Of a DNA stretch of 64,000 nucleotides, positions 1-12,800 are shown one piece after another (within the stretch, counting starts at the first letter, position 1; each line of letters starts with the position of its first letter). Source of the stretch: Amborella trichopoda (Eukaryota > Streptophyta > Magnoliopsida > Amborellales > Amborellaceae). The position numbers and the translations under genes are program-made. Under the pieces are notes generated by a model, which saw only the letters and a list, made by a program, of their open reading frames with translations, ran no database searches and was not told the origin of the DNA. The DNA is taken from contig NW_006498435.1 in assembly GCF_000471905.2 (NCBI RefSeq), forward strand, positions 306,904 to 370,903, read 5' to 3'.

Positions 1-840
1 TTTGAAATCCTAAAATTATTTCTAAATAGAATTTTACCTGAGAGAGTAAATGGATATTCTACCTTGGCGAGAGTAAAACATCTTTGGCTTTAGGGGATGA
101 CCAACTGTGATTGAACAAAATCGTGTCTCCGTAAAGCCAAAGAAAAGCTGTGCCTTCAAGCATGACAACTGAATAAACAGGAGGAACTTTCGTATTTTCT
201 TCTTCTCCCTCTCTCAGTGGCTCCCCACTTTGTTCTCTATGACCCGCCCTAAGCCTTCTCTCTCCTTTCTTTTTATCAAACTCTAGTTCGAGCCCCCTTT
301 CTCTTCCCTCCTTGGAACCCCACCCTCTCTCTCTCTCTCTATCGAAGCCCTAGTCCCTTCCACTTTCTTTGTCTCTCTCTCTCTTCAAGACTAGGCCTAT
401 TTGTGCCGCGAGTCATCACCTTCTAACATTGGACCTCATTTCCATGCAATTTTTTTTTTTTTGAATTTTTGCTTAAAAGTCATTGTAGGGTTGAAATAAC
501 TGAACAAGCTGGTATGCCTGTTATTCCCCATGATGATAATGTGAAATATGATATTTATCAAAAAATAATTACTGATATTTGTCACTAATTATATGTAAAT
601 CTGTAAATTCGACGATATTTACTTTTTTTGTGTGTATAATTGACCAGTGAATTAGTAAATTCATCATGTTTTTATATTCACTAATATTTAAGTTCAATTT
701 ATGGTCACCATGCGCTTGGGTTCTAATCCTCTGTGTCATTTGGATTTAGTTCCTCTTTGCATAGATATTTCTTGATCCATCAAAACTTGTAGGAAATCTC
801 ATGTAATCATGATTTTACTTAAGTAGTAAACTTGTAGGAA
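1..840. other. AT-rich sequence with CT-rich tracts
   Basis: No gene recognised. CT microsatellites at about 322-342 and 370-384 sit beside gene-leader-like words (GAAGCCCTAG). The composition resembles plant 5' untranslated leaders, but no coding exon follows closely. Confidence 0.4.
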
Positions 841-843
841 AAC

Positions 844-1332
844 TCATCTACTTATGTCATTACGTCCATAAGACACTGGTATCCCTACATAAAGAGTCAA
901 TCTCATAAAAATGTGCAGAAGGTTCCACAGAGGTGAGCTTTTTCTAGAGGCCCATGAGATGACGTTACTGGAATCCCCTTCAACTATGAGTGAGGTTCCC
1001 CAAGAGAGTTTAAAGTTTCTCAGGCTTATCAGGAGTGCCATGGCTTCGACTTGTTGGGCATTCATTACTTCGAGAGGTTCAACAAAAGTAAAAAGAATCT
1101 TCCTTTCATCATCTCGGAAAACTCCTCCTGCCCCTGAAGGCCCCGGGTTGCCCATAGAGCTGCCATCAAAGTTGAGTTTGATAGCACCTCTGGGAGGTGG
1201 TTGCCAGAAACTGCTTTTTGTGGGCCTATTAGGCTTGTGGTGACGGATCAGGTGCCAATTGTTGGAGAAGGATGATGAAGGAATTCCAACAAACTCTTTT
1301 CTATTGATGCTTCTTCTATTGTGAATCAGCAA
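844..1332 (-). pseudogene. RNase H domain fragment of an L1-type LINE
   Basis: The minus strand is open for 162 residues. From about residue 45 it has an RNase H fold signature: PPPRGAIKLNFDGSSMGNPG (first catalytic Asp), GGVFRDDERKILFTF, then QQVEAMALL (Glu) and VEGDSSNVISWA (Asp). This RVT_3-type domain is typical of the C-terminus of plant L1 LINE polyproteins; stand-alone RNase H-like plant genes are the alternative. No reverse transcriptase lies upstream (1332-1900), so it is a fragment. The N-terminal residues fall in a duplicated non-LINE segment and are probably not coding. Confidence 0.65.
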
Positions 1333-1750
1333 TAGAGTGCCGAATTTGATGTTGTTTTAATGCGCTATGAAAATGAAAGGGACATGGAGTGGTAGAGGGA
1401 GAGAAAGTCAACAACTCACCCTCTGAACTAACCATTTTGTACGTAATGACATGGATGGGCTATAACGAGAAAATCTCAATAAAATGATGAATTGTAACCT
1501 CTAATTACAAAACTGCAAGCATGACTTATTATTGATGCTCCTTCTATTGTGAATAAGCAATAGAGTGCCTAATTTGATGTTGTTTGAATACGTTATGAAA
1601 ATGAAAGGGACATGGAGTGTTAGAGGGAGAGAAAATCTACAACTCACCATATGAACTATCCATTTTGTACGTAATGACATGGATGGACTAGAAAATCTCA
1701 ATCAAATGATGAATTGTAACTTCTAATCTGTGAGTTTTGTAATTAAAGGT
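1305..1750. repeat. Direct tandem duplication of about 225 bp
   Basis: Two consecutive copies (about 1305-1531 and 1532-1750) share ATTGATGCT(T/C)CTTCTATTGTG, AGAGTGCC(G/T)AATTTGATG and TTTTGTACGTAATGACATGG. By eye they are about 88-90% identical. No coding function is evident. Confidence 0.75.
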
Positions 1751-3127
1751 TTAATCTACAATTTCTATATTTCCCAATTGGTAATTAGGGGAAATTGCCA
1801 GCAACAGATTTCCCCTGTTTTCGCAAATAGATTACCAAACTAGGTTTCAAAATTCAAGCTTCCAGGTCATAGTTTTCTGCTTCTACCTTTTTTTAGGCTC
1901 TCAGTTTTTTAGAAATTCTTCAAGTTTTTTAGAAATTCTTCAAGAAATTGGCTTTCTCAGTTATCAAACTGGCCATGGTTTTCCCTCTCTACCAGCAAAA
2001 TCATTTATCAACGCATCAATACCTGTCTGTCTGTCTCTCTTGCATCTTTAACTTATTGAAGCATGGCTTATGTAGTTCAGTAACCCTAAGTTTTCTCTCT
2101 CCCCAAACCCGAACCCAAATACCTTTTTCAATCTGAAACCCTAACCCCAATTCTCTCTCTCTCTCTCTCTCTATTATTGCTATGTAGAAGGTCTCCTTAG
2201 ACTATAATTGACATCTCAATCCGGGATCCATTTAGTTGAAATGTCGTGAACAAGCAATTTGTTGCAATCGGAGGAGCCCTATCACCATTATTTGTGGCAT
2301 TTTCTTTAGGGAAGCTTTGTGGAAGTAGGTTACTTGTGGGCGTATTCTCTTTCATTATTCGTGTTACGTTGTTAAATTTGCAAATGTCTCTCATCAATCA
2401 ACGTCTTGTGAAGTTGATACTAGAATACCATTAATCAATCATATGGTTTCGTTAATATAACTCAAATTATCTCAATTTGGTTGTTTGATTTGGTTTTGAA
2501 TTTCCCTTCTGATTTATAACAAATGACTACCATTTTTTTTTGGGGGTAATGTTTCTCTTTATGTTAGATTTTTCTGATTTCTGGATTTGACTTTAATTAT
2601 GGGCTGAGAACTTTGAGACTTAAAAACTTAGTTGTTCTCCGAACCCTTTTTATCATAATACTACTGTTGATGTTGTGAGAATTTGATGGTATAAAGGGTT
2701 TAAGTTTGTGTTGGTCCTTTTAGTCTATTTCTTTCTCGTTTATATGTAGCTCTTGAAGTTCTCTACAATTGGTAGCCTATATTTACTTGTTATTAAAAGG
2801 TAACATTGTTATGTGTATTTGACATCACTAGAGGTTTATTGATTCATTGTGATGAGGTTTGAATTGGTAGGAAAACCCTAGAGACTAAAATGGAAGTTAA
2901 GGGCATTGAATGAGGCTATCTCTTTTTCATAACTTAGAGTAAATCTTTTCTTATTTTATCTCTTTAACCAATTCATTGTAATTTGGTCTGAATGTGGAAT
3001 TTTTCTCTCTAGAATTAATTGAAATACCCCATGTTTTGAGCTCTTTATTGCTACTGCACTGTTAACTTTTATTTTAATTTCTCTAAATTTTTTCTTGGCT
3101 TTTGATTTTTCTTTATTTTTTTGCATA
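1751..3127. other. Possible 5' leader region of the host gene
   Basis: The 2085-2175 stretch (CCAAACCCGAACCC, GAAACCCTAACCCC, then a CT microsatellite) has the look of a plant 5' untranslated exon, on the same strand as and upstream of the gene starting at 6405. If so, a leader intron of about 4 kb would follow. No promoter element can be named with confidence; the rest is AT-rich and unremarkable. Confidence 0.3.
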
Positions 3128-4010
3128 TTTACATAAAAATCCTATATATTTTTGGAATTAAAATATAGCCTGATAGTTTTTATTTTTTATGCTCAAGTCC
3201 TTTTTCCCTCGGAATTGTATTTTTTTAAAAGTTTGGCACATGCAATGCCAAACCAAATTCTTTTAGCAAAATGAGTTCAGCAGCAATGAACCCACATTTT
3301 AAAAGTGAAAGCATGAAGTGCCAAACCCGGTTTTTTAAAGAAAAAACATCGGTTCAACTCTTGAAGCGCCAAAACCACTTTTTTAAAATAAAAGCATGTC
3401 TGCTTCTGTTGGAGCATAGTACACATTTGCTCCACTGACTAAAACCCAATCTAGGTGCATGTTTAGGCCCTCAAATTTTGTATATGTAACGTTTTTAAAC
3501 TAGCTACAAACCTCAGAAGATTTTTTTAAGAAAAGTACACTCTCTATGTCCCTTAAAATATAAAGCCCTAATATTGAACAGAGGCCATCCAAAATTTGGA
3601 TAATCTAAGTGTTTACTAACTAAATCCAATTTTCATCTAAGTGTTTACTAACTAAATCCAATTTTCTTATTTGTTTTAAATGGTCACCAGGTTATTTTTT
3701 GGTGGATCCCAAAAATTCTGTGAAGTAGCCCTTATCCTAAGGGAGCAAGTATGCAGTATGCTCCTACGAGAGCAGTTTATGTTTATTTTACTTGAAAAAA
3801 AGTGTCTTAAAATATCGAGCCCGTGTCTTTAACTTTAAAAAAGTATGGCTTCAAGTGTGAATCCATGTTTTTACTTAAATTTTGGGTACAACACTTCAAA
3901 TACAGACTCATTATTTTCTAAAAAAGTTTAGGTTGGATACTTAAGTGCCAATGAGGAGTTATTCTGGAAAAAGTAAAATTTCATGAAATATATAGGATTT
4001 TTATGAAAAA
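3128..4010. mobile_element. Inverted-repeat element, non-coding
   Basis: Left end CATAAAAATCCTATATATTT (about 3132-3151) is mirrored by AAATATATAGGATTTTTATG near 3985-4004. The interior has repeated 'aagcatgaagtgccaaa'-like words at 3230-3390 and a 32-bp perfect tandem duplication at 3602-3666. No target duplication was confirmed. A partial copy occurs at 43640-43830. Confidence 0.45.
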
Positions 4011-4949
4011 TTCCATTCTTTTTTTTACTAGAAGTATTTATCTTTGGGTTTTTCACTCATGGTATTTCTTCTACTATCATCATCGTCAGAGCCTTATCCC
4101 AACTATTTGGTAGCTCTTTATTATGTTTAAGAAAATGTGTGATGGCTTCCACCAGACAACACCTCTTATACTTGTGAAGGCCTCAGTCCAACAAAAAATA
4201 ACATTAAGCTTTTGTATTTAATGGTTTCAGCCAAGAAACTAGTATACCTATGTCTATGTAGAATACACTAATCTCTATCAACATATTATATCTATTATGG
4301 ATTCATTTTTCATCCAAACATGGACTATATGTTGCCCAAAACTAAAATAAAATTTCATTTAACCTCTCTCTCTCTCTCTTTCATTAATGTGAAGTCGGAT
4401 AGCTCTTTCTCTCAAGCTCTCATCTTGTTCATCACTGCTGTCCTTCCTATTAGGTATCTCTATCACTCATTTGCTTTGGGTTTCACCCTTATTTCTCTCT
4501 CCTCAGGCCCAACTAATGCTACCCCAAATCCCTTATCACTGGGGCGTTTGTGACATAATAACGTCGCTCTATCTAGTCAAAAAATACTCTCATATTTAGC
4601 TGTGCACTTATCTTGCCATTTTTAGCCCCAATCACTCTCCTCAAGCCTAGCTACCTTCACATGCCCCCACACGGAACCTTTCTTTTGCTTGGGTTTTTCT
4701 GCATGGTTTTCTCTCCAATCTTAGGGTTTACTCCTTTCACATCATTTTCTAGAGTTTCTTCTTTCAGGCACTATTGATTTTACAAAGCTTTAAAACTTAC
4801 CATTATATGCTGTTTTTTTCATTTTAGTGAGGCATAGTAATAGTTTGTGTCTTTTCTTGTGCATCTAAGCACCTAATACAAGAGAAAGGAAATTACAAAA
4901 GAGCAAGATTAAATTCATCTGTATTAGTACAAACCATTTGACTGAGTAT
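4011..4949. other. Pre-coding region, no gene seen
   Basis: It contains a tiny RTE tail at about 4085-4120 (CATCATCGTCAGAGCC), a CT-rich block at 4360-4520 and leader-like words (TTAGGGTTT near 4722). The open frame at 4320-4553 is low-complexity Ser/Leu and is not considered a gene. The whole stretch is repeated inverted at about 42690-43600. Confidence 0.45.
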
Positions 4950-4961
4950 TTGGTAATCTTA

Positions 4962-5626
4962 ACATCATCATCGTCATCATCGCCATTTTAGCCTTTTCCT
5001 AATTAATTGGGGTCGGGTACATGAATTTTGGTTCTCCATTCTACTCTATTAAAGGCCATATTATCAGTGAGGCCATAAGTCTCCATATCTTTTCGGACTA
5101 CGTCCAACCATGTCCTTTTGGGTTTGCCTCTTGCCCTTTTCGGTCCTTCCACTTGAACTAACTCGCATCTCCTAACAGGTGTTGTACTTGGTCGGTGTTG
5201 CATATGGCCAGCCCACCTAAGTCTACTCTATCTCATTTTATAGCCTATTGGTGCCACGCCTAAATTCTCTTGAATAGATTCATTTCGAATTCTATCCCTT
5301 CTTGTCTTGCCACTCATCCATCTCAACATCCTGGTCTCCGTTACACTAATTCTATGAGTCTATTGTTTTTTTTCCGCCCAACATTTCGCCCCGTAGAGCA
5401 AAGCTAGTCTCACCACTGTCCTACAAAACTTGCCCTTCAGCGTCATTGGTATGCAGCGATCACATAAAATTCCAGTTGCATGTCTCCACTTCGCCTGCAT
5501 AGCTCTAATTTTGTGTGCGACTTCTTCCTCAATCGCTCCATTTTCCTGGATTATCAACTCAATCGAGTCTTTTTTGTACTTCCTGACCTTCAATCTTAAC
5601 AACTTCATCGTCTCTACTCCTATTAC
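4962..5626 (-). mobile_element. 5'-truncated RTE-type LINE
   Basis: Minus-strand coding remnants include CRTVVRLALLYGAKCWA, ending region QHRPSTTPVRRCELVQVEG, KRARGKPKRTWLDVVRKDM and HVPDPN. This is the C-terminal tail of plant RTE LINE polymerases. The 3' end carries a GAT/ATC-rich tail (4962-4985). It is flanked by a 12-bp target duplication TTGGTAATCTTA at 4950-4961 and 5627-5638. The copy is truncated upstream of the polymerase core. Present in both inverted arms, so it predates the duplication. Confidence 0.85.
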
Positions 5627-5638
5627 TTGGTAATCTTA

Positions 5639-6353
5639 TACAACTTGAAAATGATTCTTACTTCTTTTTATGGATCTTCATTTTATGCCTCTTTCTTCCT
5701 TAATAGTAAATTGAGTATTGCAATGCATATTCATTTGCTATCGTCTTCGTGCTTGGTTTCTTCCCATTTCAGCAAGATGGAGTATGGCCTTTTTCAGTAC
5801 GGCTTCTTGAATGTTTCTTATAATGATTATGATAGTATTGATAAGCAGAATTACTGAGATTAGGGTTTCTTTATCATAGCTTGGGGTGCATATGGTCTTA
5901 TGCTTTGTATGAAAACGTGTCTGGATGGTTAAAAGACGAAATCTCTTTTTTCTTAGTCATACGCACTTCTCTCAATTTTCACACAAAATATTTATTGAAA
6001 AATAAGAATTTTTAAATGAAACTTATTCCTGGATACTTTTTTGAAAATGTTTTTAGTTGCTTTTTTTAGGATGATGTGTTTTTTTGCCCAATTATTATCT
6101 TTCGAACATAGTTTGGTCATGTACGAAGTCCCCTCGCTAATATCATCTTCATTATGTCATTACAGGCACTGAAAAGTGGAAGCATGCATCTCATTACCTG
6201 TTTTACAAGTGCTGGATTTTTTTTTTTGATAATTTATGCAAGTGTTGGAATTGAGCTGCTATGTACAACATTGAAAACAATTAAGGAATCATAACGAAAA
6301 CTTGGGTAATTTGTTTCTCATGATAGCTGGTATAGAGAGGGAAAGGAGCCCAT
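5639..6353. other. Sequence just upstream of exon 1
   Basis: No coding region recognised. It matches 41285-41980 in inverse. The plus-strand open frame at 5627-5857 is Ser/Phe-rich without family resemblance. A leader intron ending at TCTTATAG (about 6381-6388) is possible. Confidence 0.4.
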
Positions 6354-6404
6354 ATGCTCTTCACCTTTCCTTTATGGAACTCTTATAGTTTTTACCTTCT
6401 CCAT

Positions 6405-6841
6405 ATGGCTCCTGCTCAAATGATAACCGGTGTAGAGCAAGAAAGCGTGGTCGAAAACTCGACTGGTTTAGAGGGAGCAAAGGTTTGTGAAATTCTAAAT
6501 TCTGCTGTACCTAAAATACCATATGAGGAAAGTTTAGAATGCACAAACCAATCAAGGGAGACCGATTTGACTATCAATGACACCTCAGATCAGGATAAAA
6601 TGAACAAGGACATCGGGTGTGATACAATCATTGATATTGAAGGGAATGTGGATAATGGGGACGTTCGATGGTCTCATGCTGTGGAAACCACCGAGTGTTC
6701 CAGTTCATTTGGGGACACTTTGTCGAGCTTGGATGATGATTGCAAGAGGATAGTAAGTGATCAGGAGGTGGAGTCTCAGTTTCATGGTGAAAATGGGTTT
6801 GCAAATGTGATTGATGACTTCAATGGAGGACTAAGGTTGAG
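6405..6841 (+). CDS. Host gene coding exon 1
   Basis: It encodes the acidic N-terminus from MAPAQMITGVEQ to DDFNGGLRLR and ends in phase 2 before the donor GTATGT. An in-frame ATG at 6354 would add 17 residues that look like leader sequence, and TCTTATAG at about 6381-6388 could be the acceptor of a leader intron just before the chosen start. A degenerate inverted copy lies at 37261-37727. The sharing of the ATG and donor between both copies supports the exon limits. Confidence 0.82.
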
Positions 6842-9800
6842 GTATGTCTTTGTTGTACTATTTATTTTTTGATTTGATTTGTCTTCCTTTGAGAAATTAT
6901 TTAACTTATTAGGGATGTTCTATTATGCCTTCACTTTTTCATTTTTTTGGCAATATTAATTATTCTGTGCTAATTGAAGAGGAAATAATTGTTGAATTTC
7001 TTGTTCACGCAGTTATACCAAGGGACAATTCATTTATAATGGAATACCACTTTGTTAATCTTAGATCACTACATTTAAACAAGTTCAAATGTAACAAATT
7101 ATGTTAGTGAAAAATTATGGAATTTCTTTATTTATGAATCATGGGTAATAAAAAATGCTCCTATCTACCATGACATATGATACCATATACTACTATGTAC
7201 TACCATATACAATTACCTTATCACCAAAAGAAAAAAAGGAGGTATATTTCATAGAATATTACAAAGTCTAGGGCCTCATCCACCAAAGGAATGTTCAACT
7301 TCATATTGTCTAGAGGCTCATTAATTGCAAGTGGCAATCTGTTTTTCATTTGTCACGTTGAACAAAATTGCATTTTGGTCCAAACAAACAAGAGATAATA
7401 CAGAGTTTAAGAACTTATGTTATCAAATGTGAGATGTGGACTCGATACAATCGAGGTTTGATGCGAGATGCGGCTTGATGTGGTCTCGTGGTAGGTGCAT
7501 CACATGTGTCAATAAATTAAAAACAATTTAGAAACTATAAAAATATAAGAATGCATAGAAAAACACAAACGCGTGATATTTGTGATAGTAGAAATTTTAA
7601 TTTACTACTTCTATCTAATACGTCAATTATCTGAGTCACCTGATAGCTTGATAGTCTGATAAAGAGTAATAGAGTTTGTTGTCTTGCACGTAAAAGTAAT
7701 CCTTTCCATCCTAATATTAATGATAGTTAACAACTTAATATAACATCCAAAGGCCAAAATACTTCACAATCACAAGTACATGAACACAACTTAAACATAA
7801 CTTTCAAACTTTAAAGACAACATAACATTCAAACTTTAAAGACTAAAAGCTCATAACATATTAATGAGTCGATAAGCCAACTCTCAACTCTCAAGCCTTA
7901 AATCAGATAAGTTATACAATGATCCATCACATGTATTACTCCCATCCAAACCCCAAGTTGAAGAGTCGTCATCGTCAATATCATCACTCTCCTGCACATA
8001 CACTTCTTCCTCCTCTATCTCCTTGGAGTCAGCCTTCTCCTCCTCGATCTTTGGAAATGATATTGATGTGGACCTAACTCACTTTGTGATCTAGTGCTAC
8101 GCCTTGCTTCTTCTTCAGTCTGGATAGCTTGCTCGACATCCAATCAAGTAAGGTCCTCACACTCGAACCTCTACTCTGATCGTGGATTTACTATCCACTC
8201 ATTCCCTCGGGTTAATTATGGTTCAAGGATTTTTTTTTTTTGGGTTTTTGGGGATTGCATAATTTACCCCTGCTTGTGGATAAAATTTTTGCCCACAAGC
8301 AGGGGCAAATATGTGGGTGCATTGCCTCTTATGCGATGTGTCTGCATATGCGGTTGATGGGCCACATACAGGCATGTTGCAAATTCCTGCACATGCGGGT
8401 GGAGGCAACATGCTCAAGGCCACATGACGCATTGCTTGCTATGTGGCCGCAATTGATATCATCGCTTAAGTATCCTTTCACAAACAAAATAATGATTAAC
8501 CTCAAAATAATGATATCATAGCTTTAGAATTATTTTTTCTCAATATGTTTTTTATGGCTTTGTTAGCTCATGAGTTGTTGGATTCCATAGATTACGAATG
8601 TTGAATACTCCTGAGTTGCATTCTGGAAAGAAGCGTAAAAAATACTCATCAGGAAAGGACTACAAGGAAAAGAAAAAAGAAATTGCATGATTTTAGGGAT
8701 TGGTGTTTAAAATGACAGAAGGTGCCCCTAGGTGGCACCATGGCCACTTTAGGCACCCTTCTTCATTTCATGATTGTAAAGTGGGGGCATTTTGATAAGT
8801 GAGTAGGTATTATTGATATTTTCACTAAAAGACAAACGGTCTTTTGTAATTTTTAGGACATTTATGAAAATTTTACTAAAAGGCAAATGAATTTATAATA
8901 ATAGAGTACTTAGAGTTTCACTCCATAGTTACCCTTGTCTTTTAGTAAAAGGATCAACAATACTCTTCTTATGACAAAAATGTCCCTAGTCATTTTCTTG
9001 CCATCGAATACCAGAAGGGACAAGTTAAATCAATTTTGAGTGTTTACACCCCTTTCTAAATAAACCAATCAAGATTCCATAGGATGTTAGCCATAGAAAA
9101 CCATAAAATCTACCTAGGGCTAAGCGTCAAGGTGTTAAGACAGGCTGGCATGAGGCCACCTTTTAATATATTGTTTTGGATTGGTTGTCCATAAGATAGA
9201 AGTCACCATATCTGTTCTTACTACTTCCATCCATATGTCCTTTGGGGGCCTTCCTCTTGTCCTCTGAGAGCCTTTTACTTGAACCAAATCGTCCCCCCTA
9301 GCTGGTGTTGTATTAGGCCTATGCTGTACATGGCCATCCCACCTTAAGTCTATTCCCCTTCATCTTATCGTCTATTGGAGCCACCCCTAAGTTTCTTTTG
9401 ATGCATTCATTCCGAATTTTATCCTTTCTTGTCTTGCTAGTCATCCATCTCAACATTCTCATCTCATCTACACTTATCTTATAGATATAGTTTTTTCGAC
9501 CGCCAAGGTTTCAAAAAACGCTAGCGGGCCCCTAGACGGCCGGCTTGGAGCCTAGCGCCTAAGCGGGCGCCCAGAACCTTGGGCACCCTGTTGTACAAGT
9601 TATATAGATATGTGGTTTATATACATATATAATTGTGTCAATTTTAGAATTTATTACATTTGAAAATATTGTAACATATTTTTTTATATACAAATATATG
9701 ACATATCGCATGTTGAGAATAAACTTGTTCAAAATTTAAAAAATCAAGTCTAATATGATATGTATTAGTAATAATATCTAACTCTCCATATTTCATAATA

Positions 9801-12800
9801 AGTGAAAAGGTTTAGGAAGCTTCTTGAAACCACAAAAAATACGTCAATTATCCGAGTCAACTGATAGTCTGATAAAGAATAATAGAATCTGTTGTCTTGC
9901 GCGTAAGAGTAATCCTTTCCATCCTAATATTAATACCAGTTAACAACTTAATATAACATCCAAAGGCCAAAAATACTTCACAATCACAACTTCGTGACCA
10001 CAACTTAAACATAACTTTCAAACTTCAAAGACTAAAAGTTCATAACATATTAATGAGTCGATAAGCCAACTCTCAACTCTCAAGTCTTAAATCAGATGAG
10101 TCATATGATGATCCATCACATGTATTACTCCCATCCAATCCCCAAGTTGAAGAGTCGTCATTGTTAGTATCATCACTCTCCTGCACATGCAATTCTTCCT
10201 CCTCTATCTCCTTGGAGTCAGCCTTCTCCTCCTAAATCTTTGGAAATGATATTGATGTGGACCTAACTCACTTTGTGATCTAGTGCTACGTCTTGCTTCT
10301 TCTCCAGCCTGGATAGCGCTCGACATCCAATCAAGTAAGGTTCTCACGCTCAAACCTCTACTCTGATCGTGGATTTACCATCCACTCATTCCCTCGGGTT
10401 CATCCAATATAATTGGGTCCATAATCATGCTCTTCAAGAACCTCTCCCTTAGAACCATGGAATTATGGTTCAAGAATTTTTTTTTTTGGTTTTGGGGGAT
10501 TACAATTTTGCCCCTGCTATTGGATAAAATTTTTGCCCACAAGCAGGGGCAAATATGTGGGTGCATTGCCGCTTATGCGATGTGACTGCATATGCGGTTG
10601 ATGGGCATACAGGCATGTTGCAAATTCCTGCATATGCGGGCTGAGGCAACGCGCCCAAGACCGCATGACGCATTGCGTGCTATGTGGCCGCATTTGATAT
10701 CATAGCTTAGGTATCCTTTCACAAACAAAATAATGATTAACCTCAAAATAATGATATCATAGCTTTAGCATTGTTTTTTCTCAATATGTTTTTTATGGCT
10801 TTGTTAGCTCATGAGTTGTTGGATTCCACAGATTACAAATGGTGGGAATATTTTCGAGTTGCATTCTAGAAAGGAGCATGAGAAAAACTTATCAGAAAAG
10901 GACTACAAGGAAAAGAAAAAAGAAATTGCATGATTTTAGGGATTGTTGTTTAAAATGGCAGAAGGTGCCCCTAGACGGCATCATGACCACTTTAGTTACC
11001 CTTTTTTCATTTCATGATTGTAAAATGGGGGCATTTTGATAAGTGAGTAGTTATTATTGATGTTTTCATTGAAAGACAAACAATCTTTTGTCATTTCAAG
11101 GACATTTATGAAATTTTTACTAAAAGGCAAAGGAATTTATAATAATGGAGTACCTAGAGTTTCACTCCATTGTTACCCTTGTCTTTTAGCAAAACGATCA
11201 ACAATACTCTTTTTGATGAAAAAAACGGCCCTAGTCATTTTCTTGCCATCGAATACCTGAAGGGACAACTTAAATCAATTTTGAGTGTTTACACCCGTTT
11301 CTAAATAAACCAATCAAGATTCCATGGGATGTTAGCCATAGAAAACCATTAAATCTACCTAGGGCTAAGCCTCAAGGTGCTAAGACAGGCATGTGGCCAC
11401 CGTTTAATATATTGTTTTGGATTGGGATGTCCATAAGATAGGAGAATGGGGTTGTATGTTGGGGGATTGGATGAAAGGATTACAATTGTATAATGACAAA
11501 TTCATTATTAGGGAAACTTATTTCATCTTTATTCACCTTGTGACTTAATCACAAAGTTGACTTCTTACGATTTTAGGAGAGGGTGTCTGATGGGCTTCAT
11601 CAAATGCTTTACTTTGTTTGGTAGTAATAGGCTACTTATTTGTGATTAATGGAATACTGTTTTGGTTGCGAACTAGTAGCAAGCTTTTAGTTGAAGGTTG
11701 TGTTACAAAAGGCATTATTTCGAAAGTCAATCTAAAAAATATGAAATTTTTAGGATAAATGCAATGGAGGGGATTTGCTTATAAATCATCGTCATCATCT
11801 CATCTGAGCCTTATTCCAACTATTTAGGGTCGGCTACACGAATCTTATTCCCCCATTTTGCTCTATCAGATGCCATACTCTTAGTCAGACCATAAGTCAC
11901 CATATCTCTTCTTAGTACTTCCATCCATGTCCTTTGGGGGCTTCCTCTTGCCCTCTTAGAGCCTTCTACTTGAAGCAAATCACCCCTCCTAGCTGGTGTT
12001 GTATTAGGCCTATGCTGTACATGGCCATCCCACCTAAGTCTACTCCCCTTCATCTTATCATTTATTGGAGTCACCCCTAAGTTCCTTTTGATGCATTCAT
12101 TCCGAATTTTATCCTTTCTTGTTTTGCTACTCATCCATCTCAACATCTTCATCTTATCTACACTTATCTTGTAGATATATTTTTTTCGACCGCCAAGGTT
12201 TCAAAAAACGCTAGGCGGCCGGCCTGGCACTCAGAACCTTGGGAGCCCTGTTGTACAAGTTATATTAGATATGTGGTCTATATACATATTTCTGTGTCAA
12301 TTTTAGAATTTATTACACTTGAAAATATTGTAACATATGTTTTTTATATACAAACATATGACATATCTCATGTTGAGAATAAACTTGTTCAAAATTTCAA
12401 AATTCAAACCATACAAAATTTTGAAGTCTAATAGGATATGTATTAGTAATAATAGTCTCCAACTCTCCATATTTCATAATAAGTGAAAAAGTCTAGGAAG
12501 CTTCTTCAAACCACAAAAAATACTTTTGATTCTCAGAAACAGGTATAGCTAAGAGATTGAGGGTTTATGGAGTTTTTCTTTTAACTTTGGGGGTTGAAAA
12601 TAACCCCCATAACCTATTCAAACCTTTTTGAGCGTCAAAATTACCCCATTTTCCCTTTCGGGTATTTTTTTTTTTAAAAAAAAAGCCGACGTTCTTGGGC
12701 GCCCACCTGTCCCGCCGGGGCACTTGCTTGGCCTGCGTGGCTCGCCTGCCTGGCCCGCCTGCCTAGCCCGCTTGGGCGCCCGCTCAGGTACATCCACCCG

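Larger units (their letters stand above)
7619..9839. repeat. Tandem unit copy 1 within segment A
   Basis: It starts at ACGTCAATTATC and ends at CCACAAAAAAT, immediately followed by the second copy, which restarts at ACGTCAATTATC. Contents in order: the antisense acidic tail of a hAT-type protein (7920-8160), a GC-rich hairpin (8263-8310), RTE LINE 3' sequence (9181-9503) and a MITE left end (9504-9839). Compared with copy 2 it lacks about 70 bp near 8215 and several hundred bp at 9210, the latter joined at the shared word CCATAAG. Confidence 0.8.
9840..12520. repeat. Tandem unit copy 2 within segment A
   Basis: Direct repeat of 7619-9839 with the same order of parts. It keeps the 11420-11790 stretch missing from copy 1 and runs on into a complete MITE and the rest of the RTE LINE. 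It differs from copy 1 more than copy 1 differs from the inverted copy at several diagnostic sites (for example CCTAGGTGGCACC in copy 1 and the inverted arm against CCTAGACGGCATC here). Confidence 0.8.
3915..12797 (+). repeat. Inverted duplication, segment A
   Basis: This segment matches 33562-43830 in reverse orientation along its length: a TIR-element right end (about 3915-4010), a tiny LINE tail (4085-4120), an RTE fragment (4962-5626), exon 1 with its donor, the unit at 7619-12520 and part of a MITE. Differences are the Copia insertion present only in the other arm and the tandem doubling present only here. Identity by eye is around 90% or more in most stretches. The arm ends inside the MITE at about 12797, while the host LINE and MITE continue here, so this looks like the parental arm. 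Confidence 0.85.

Noticed and set aside
911-1243. Plus-strand open frame of 110 residues
   Set aside because: Antisense shadow of the RNase H domain on the minus strand.
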